This document shows, one piece after another, positions 59,200-63,103 of a stretch of DNA of 63,103 nt. The position numbers were made by a program, and so were the translations under genes. Location of the stretch: the NCBI GenBank assembly GCA_017694845.1, contig JADIMI010000050.1, positions 1 to 63,103 of the forward strand, read 5' to 3'. Each line of letters begins with the position of its first letter. Within the stretch, counting starts at the first letter, position 1. The notes beneath the pieces were generated by a model. It saw only the letters and a program-made list of their open reading frames with translations, was not told the origin of the DNA and searched no databases. The stretch is from Candidatus Cryptobacteroides intestinavium (GTDB taxonomy: Bacteria; Bacteroidota; Bacteroidia; Bacteroidales; UBA932).

Positions 59200-62100
59200 T
59201 CAGAAACTCAAATTCAGCGCAATGGAGAACGTACGGCGCGCCGGCCAAGTCATAGTCTCGGGATCACGTCCTTCCCATCTCTTGTCAAACGCTATCACGA
59301 AAGGGTTGGTAAGACTTGCCGTAACGTATGCGTTGATCATTCCAAGTTTGTTTATGAAATCCTTCGGCAGGTCGTACTGCAGGGATATGGATCTGCAGCG
59401 GAGGAATCCTGTATCGGCTATCCTTGCCGTAGACCTGTTATACATTTCATATATGCTGGAATACTGGGATGACAGTCCATCATCCCCATAATACAAAGTT
59501 GTATAGAGATCATTCGGGTTTCCTGCCGGAATGGATGGAATTGTCGTATGAGCCTCATCACCCGGCTGTCTCCACCTGTCAGCCATATATCTTGGAACAT
59601 TCGATTCCGGACGCGGCATACCGCTTGTCGCATAGAACGAAGGAAGCCAGCCCTGTGCTCCGACAGATATGGCGAATGCGGCACGGAGATGGAAATTCCT
59701 GTACCTGAGGGAAGTATTTATACCTCCGTAAAGATCGGGTTCCGTACATCCGGCCTTCACGAGGAAATCCTTGAATTCAGGCTGGGTCTCATCTGTCTTG
59801 TTGAAAAGAGGCCTGCCCGTCTCATGGTCAAGACCCGCAAAATCATACGCCCAGAATGTCCCGTATGCCTCTCCGGGGACAATGGCCGCTCCTGTAAGAT
59901 AGTCTTCAGGGGAATTGATCCTGTTGTTGTTTTCCACGACGTTACGCTCGTGGCTGGTATTGAAAGACAGAGACCACGTCCAGTCCTCGGTACGGACGGG
60001 AGTCGCGCTTATGATGAACTCGTACCCTCTGTTCTTCATAATCGATCCATCGATATATGCGTTGACATCACCGTACTCTACCGGAATATCGTGCGATGAA
60101 AGGACCGAAGACAGTTTATCATAATAGTTGAAATCCGCGCTGAGCCTTCCTTTAAAGAACGAGAATGACACACCTACATTGAAGTCACGGGTACGTTCCC
60201 AACCGAGATCAGGATAAGGAAGCGACTGGATTGTCAGGTAATACTGATGGAAATAATCGTGGATACCTCCATCCTGGGCGATCAGATATGGAGACACTGC
60301 CGTCACTGCATTTCCTCTCCATCCATAGGAGAAGGATATGTCGAACATATCGTACCAGTTGTCAGCGAAATCCATAAACGGTTCCTCTCCGATACGCCAT
60401 TTGCCGCCGAGAGAGAACGTAGGGTTGAATCTCTTGTTCTGGTCCTGTCCGAATCTGTTGGAAGCATCCAGACGCGCATTGAGGTTGACAACATATCTGT
60501 CATCATAACTGTAGACAGCAGTGAAATATTCACTCAACTGGTTGGATATGGTATTCACAATGCTCGATCCGTTCTTCATATCCTCGTGGAGAGTGGTCTG
60601 CATCTGAGTCGCCGCTCCGGTAACAGGTGTAATCGAAAGCGGGACGTTGGCATAAGCCTCTCCTCTGTATCTGAGGTAGCCGTATCGCATATTGGTGAAA
60701 CCATCAGTCTTGTCGGAAGTCATCTGGAAACCAAGGTTCATAGTCAGACGGTGCTTCTCCCTGAAAGTGTTGTTATATACGAACGCTCCTCTTACGGACC
60801 AGTTGAAGGTGCTGTTGTTCTGGGTGTTCAGCAACCCTCCATAAGGGAGCGGGCTTGCCAGTTCCTCTGCGGAGTTCGGCTGGACCGTACCGTATTCATA
60901 TCCTCTGATGGAGGTGATATAATTGGAATACTCCGTAGCCCAGGACTTCATATTCACGGAGGCCATCGACATACTGACATCTCCCTGGAACTGGAAATGA
61001 TCCAGGAAATCCCAGCGAAGACTGAGATTGGACTGGAAAGTCTGAGTCGTCGTCTGTGCTCCGGTATTTTCTATTTCATTGAGTATATTGTAATTGTAAT
61101 AATTCTCGTTTGCATATGAATGGCTCGGGTTTCCATATTTCTCGTGATAGAAATAGCTCCCGTCATCATTGTACACCGGTATGGCACGCGTAGTGTTCAT
61201 CGCATAAGTGTACGGATCTGTCCCGAATGCGAAGTCATTGACTTTTCTGTAACTGCCGTTCAGTGACAGGTCGATTGAAAGAGTGCTTACAGGCCTGTAT
61301 GTAGTATTGGAACTTGCAGTAAACTGAAGCTGGTCGTTCCCTTTTGCATCTCCCTGGGTGTCGTTGACCCCGATCGAGAAACGGCTCTGTACCTTATCGC
61401 CGCTTGCCGATACGCTTACATTATGCGTATGGCTGACTGCCGAGCGGAACAGGATGTCAAACCAGTCGGTATTCATATTTTCCATCCTGCGAAACTCATG
61501 CTCGAATTCCTGGACAGTGATCTCCTTGTTCTGTAGTTTCTGTATCAGACCTCCGTAACCTATAGGAAGGATAGCCTGGGTATACTGGTTGCGGTCTTCG
61601 TACATCTCCTGCTGGAACTGCATCCATTCCTGGGAATTCATCATATCGTAAAGACCGTATGAAGGACGCTGGCTGACACTCACATTGCCGCTGTAATTGA
61701 CGGAAAGTCCGCCGCCGGTCGCTCTTTTGGTCGTGATGACAATGACACCGTTGGCAGCCTGGGATCCATAGATGGCAGTCGATGCCGCATCTTTCAGCAC
61801 CGTGATCGTCTCTATATCTGCCGGATTAAGCCATGATATGGCGTTGCCTGCAGTCTGGGCAAGATCTTCCATATCACCTGAAATCGGGCTGGCATCATTA
61901 GGGACAGGCGTCGGATTGGTCTGGATAACTCCATCTACGACCCACAACGGTTCCTGATTTCCAAGAATAGTGGATGTTCCCCTGATCCTGATCTTGGGGG
62001 TACCACCGACTTTACCTGTCGTATTGAGTACAGACATACCTGGAATGACTCCCTGCAGCATCTGGTCGATTGTCGCTTCTCCGGGGATGAGGATATCCTC

Positions 62101-62541
62101 GGCCTTGATCTGTGTGACAGCGCCCACATATTCGCTTCTGTTGTAATTGCCATAACCTGTCACAACAATCTCATCCAGAGCCTCCATATCATCCTGGAGG
62201 GTGACGTTAAGATGCGTCTGACCTTTGTAATTGATTTCCTGGACAGAGTAGCCCAGACAGGAGAAAACTATCACTCCGCTTGTCCTTCCTTGAAGATCAA
62301 GGTCATAATTTCCGACTGAATTGGTCTCTACACCGATGCCGGTTCCCTTGATCATTACCGCTACACCCGGCAAGGCTACACCGTTGCGGTCCTGCACCTT
62401 GCCGACAATGTGACCGCGTCTGGGGGTATTATCGTCCTGCCCCCCCTGGAATGCAATATCTGCCGTCGGGACACCACCTGCATATACAGGAACGGCTATG
62501 GCCAAGGCGGCAAAAAGCAATACAGTAAAGAATGCCTTCAT
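59200..62541 (-). CDS. SusC/RagA-family TonB-dependent transporter
   Basis: A 1113-residue outer-membrane receptor. After the signal peptide comes a carboxypeptidase-regulatory-like domain (about 43-115, GHIVGKVQDRNGVALPGVAVM), the TonB-box-like LDEIVVTGYG (122-131), the plug (about 135-270 with GVIPGMSVL, RIRGTSTI and ANGVIVITTKRA) and a 22-strand barrel ending in FSIALNLSF. No secretin/STN domain precedes, so no anti-sigma signalling is expected. It is the first gene of the operon. It should import material too large for porins, with SusD as lid. Confidence 0.96.
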   Translation of the reverse strand: MKAFFTVLLFAALAIAVPVYAGGVPTADIAFQGGQDDNTPRRGHIVGKVQDRNGVALPGVAVMIKGTGIGVETNSVGNYDLDLQGRTSGVIVFSCLGYSVQEINYKGQTHLNVTLQDDMEALDEIVVTGYGNYNRSEYVGAVTQIKAEDILIPGEATIDQMLQGVIPGMSVLNTTGKVGGTPKIRIRGTSTILGNQEPLWVVDGVIQTNPTPVPNDASPISGDMEDLAQTAGNAISWLNPADIETITVLKDAASTAIYGSQAANGVIVITTKRATGGGLSVNYSGNVSVSQRPSYGLYDMMNSQEWMQFQQEMYEDRNQYTQAILPIGYGGLIQKLQNKEITVQEFEHEFRRMENMNTDWFDILFRSAVSHTHNVSVSASGDKVQSRFSIGVNDTQGDAKGNDQLQFTASSNTTYRPVSTLSIDLSLNGSYRKVNDFAFGTDPYTYAMNTTRAIPVYNDDGSYFYHEKYGNPSHSYANENYYNYNILNEIENTGAQTTTQTFQSNLSLRWDFLDHFQFQGDVSMSMASVNMKSWATEYSNYITSIRGYEYGTVQPNSAEELASPLPYGGLLNTQNNSTFNWSVRGAFVYNNTFREKHRLTMNLGFQMTSDKTDGFTNMRYGYLRYRGEAYANVPLSITPVTGAATQMQTTLHEDMKNGSSIVNTISNQLSEYFTAVYSYDDRYVVNLNARLDASNRFGQDQNKRFNPTFSLGGKWRIGEEPFMDFADNWYDMFDISFSYGWRGNAVTAVSPYLIAQDGGIHDYFHQYYLTIQSLPYPDLGWERTRDFNVGVSFSFFKGRLSADFNYYDKLSSVLSSHDIPVEYGDVNAYIDGSIMKNRGYEFIISATPVRTEDWTWSLSFNTSHERNVVENNNRINSPEDYLTGAAIVPGEAYGTFWAYDFAGLDHETGRPLFNKTDETQPEFKDFLVKAGCTEPDLYGGINTSLRYRNFHLRAAFAISVGAQGWLPSFYATSGMPRPESNVPRYMADRWRQPGDEAHTTIPSIPAGNPNDLYTTLYYGDDGLSSQYSSIYEMYNRSTARIADTGFLRCRSISLQYDLPKDFINKLGMINAYVTASLTNPFVIAFDKRWEGRDPETMTWPARRTFSIALNLSF

Positions 62542-62619
62542 AAACGATTTGGTTGTTAAGTTCTTAATATACTGAATGTTATTATTATAACACAGGGAAG
62601 TATCAGTCAGTGTGCGCTA

Positions 62620-62627
62620 CAAATTTA
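62620..62627 (-). promoter_or_regulatory. -7 box of the SusCD operon
   Basis: TAAATTTG on the minus strand fits TAnnTTTG; start near 62613, so the leader is about 72 nt. The -33 box is not clear. Confidence 0.5.
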
Positions 62628-62677
62628 AAAAAGTATTCTTATACCGCATTGGGTACATTTATATTTTTTCAAAAATT

Positions 62678-62712
62678 TTTGAAATATTTTCAATTATTAT
62701 AGGTTATTTTTG
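62678..62712 (+). promoter_or_regulatory. Possible promoter of the gene at 62732
   Basis: TTTG (62678-62681), a 23-bp spacer and TATTTTTG (62705-62712). The spacer is at the upper limit and the leader would be only about 13 nt. Confidence 0.4.
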
Positions 62713-62731
62713 TCCGATAAAAACAACAGAA

Positions 62732-63103
62732 ATGCACATACGAGGAATACTGACGCTTGCAGCCGCGATGACAGCCGGCTTTCCCTCCATCGCCAGGGAG
62801 GTATGCACTGTTGAACCGGAATATTTCAGAGAAGGTGATACTGTCACAGTCACATATAATCCGGAAGAATCTTTTCTTGAAGGGAAGATAGAAGGTGTGT
62901 ATTACTTCTGGAGGGATTACTGCTGGGAAGCAGAAGACATGGATCTTGAAAAACATAATGACGGCACACTCACCGCGACATTCAGGATTCCGGAAAAGAC
63001 AGCCCTGACTGTGTGGAAATTCTATGACAGGGATACTGTGGATATAGGAGGGCCATCTTTCACGTATGCCAGATATGTCCTGGATAAAGATGGACGGAAC
63101 TTG
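62732..63103 (+). CDS. N-terminal part of an exported protein, possibly redoxin-like
   Basis: The first 124 codons from ATG 62732 to the window end stay open. A signal-like start (HIRGILTLAAAMTAGFPSIA) is followed by EVCTVEPEYFREGDTVTVTYNPEESFLEG and VYYFWRDYCWEAEDMDLEK, a beta-sandwich-type segment. In Bacteroidota such an N-terminal domain with TVTVTYNP often precedes a TlpA thioredoxin domain, but that part is outside the window. It is divergent from the SusCD operon with two TlpA-like genes, so a related role is possible. Too short for firm naming. Confidence 0.6.
   Translation, partial: MHIRGILTLAAAMTAGFPSIAREVCTVEPEYFREGDTVTVTYNPEESFLEGKIEGVYYFWRDYCWEAEDMDLEKHNDGTLTATFRIPEKTALTVWKFYDRDTVDIGGPSFTYARYVLDKDGRNL

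Overview
The window is chromosomal DNA from a member of the Bacteroidales (Bacteroidota). The evidence is a SusC/RagA plus SusD/RagB pair, many lipoproteins with a Cys lipobox, several promoters with the Bacteroidota -7 box TAnnTTTG, weak Shine-Dalgarno signals, and families typical of the phylum (DUF4301, recF-DUF721, NfeD-SPFH, large FtsX-type permeases). The genus cannot be fixed from this sequence. No rRNA, tRNA, phage or transposase gene was seen.

Layout. 1-5500: start of an unknown gene, trmD, a promoter-to-terminator unit that looks like a small RNA gene, four small metabolic enzymes, a decayed outer-membrane protein gene and a decayed two-spacer CRISPR array. 5500-8080: alpha/beta hydrolase, a 48-residue protein and a metal-chaperone GTPase with a His-rich linker. 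8160-19242: an NtrC-type response regulator and sensor kinase, then a promoter region with two tandem 17-bp palindromes and a sigma54-like -24 box, then TolC, adaptor, ABC permease, ABC ATPase and a second permease. 19300-24180 (minus): riboflavin genes ribD, ribE, ribBA and ribH behind an FMN riboswitch with its own terminator. A small GIY-YIG nuclease gene sits inside this set and is flanked on both sides by palindromic repeats. 24235-30376 (minus): an ABC-2 exporter with two ATPases, two permeases, adaptor and TolC. 30469-36522 (minus): a CusCBA-type metal efflux pump and a Fur-family regulator, with a TGCAA-N5-TTGCA palindrome at the pump promoter.

36620-47395 (mostly minus): outer-membrane protein, SPFH protein with two tandem NfeD genes, MATE pump, deoxynucleoside kinase (plus), exopolyphosphatase and polyphosphate kinase, MalY-type aminotransferase, YebC and a TPR protein. 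47523-52756 (plus): recF, DUF721/DciA-like gene, pdxB, DUF4301 and hydE. 52735-62541 (minus): one tight operon of SusC, SusD, a lipoprotein, a TlpA-type thioredoxin, an S41 protease lacking room for a PDZ domain, and a second TlpA-type lipoprotein. A divergent periplasmic protein is cut by the window end.

A family of short palindromic intergenic repeats (core TGTCATYCTGAGCG...GAAGRATCTG, often translated by gene callers as HPERSEES-like peptides) occurs at about ten places. They are densest around the GIY-YIG gene and the rib genes, and some have been taken into the 3' ends of genes. The repeat and nuclease pairing, the redox/protease SusCD operon, the sigma54 efflux circuit, the candidate small RNA and the orphan CRISPR remnant are the main points for follow-up.
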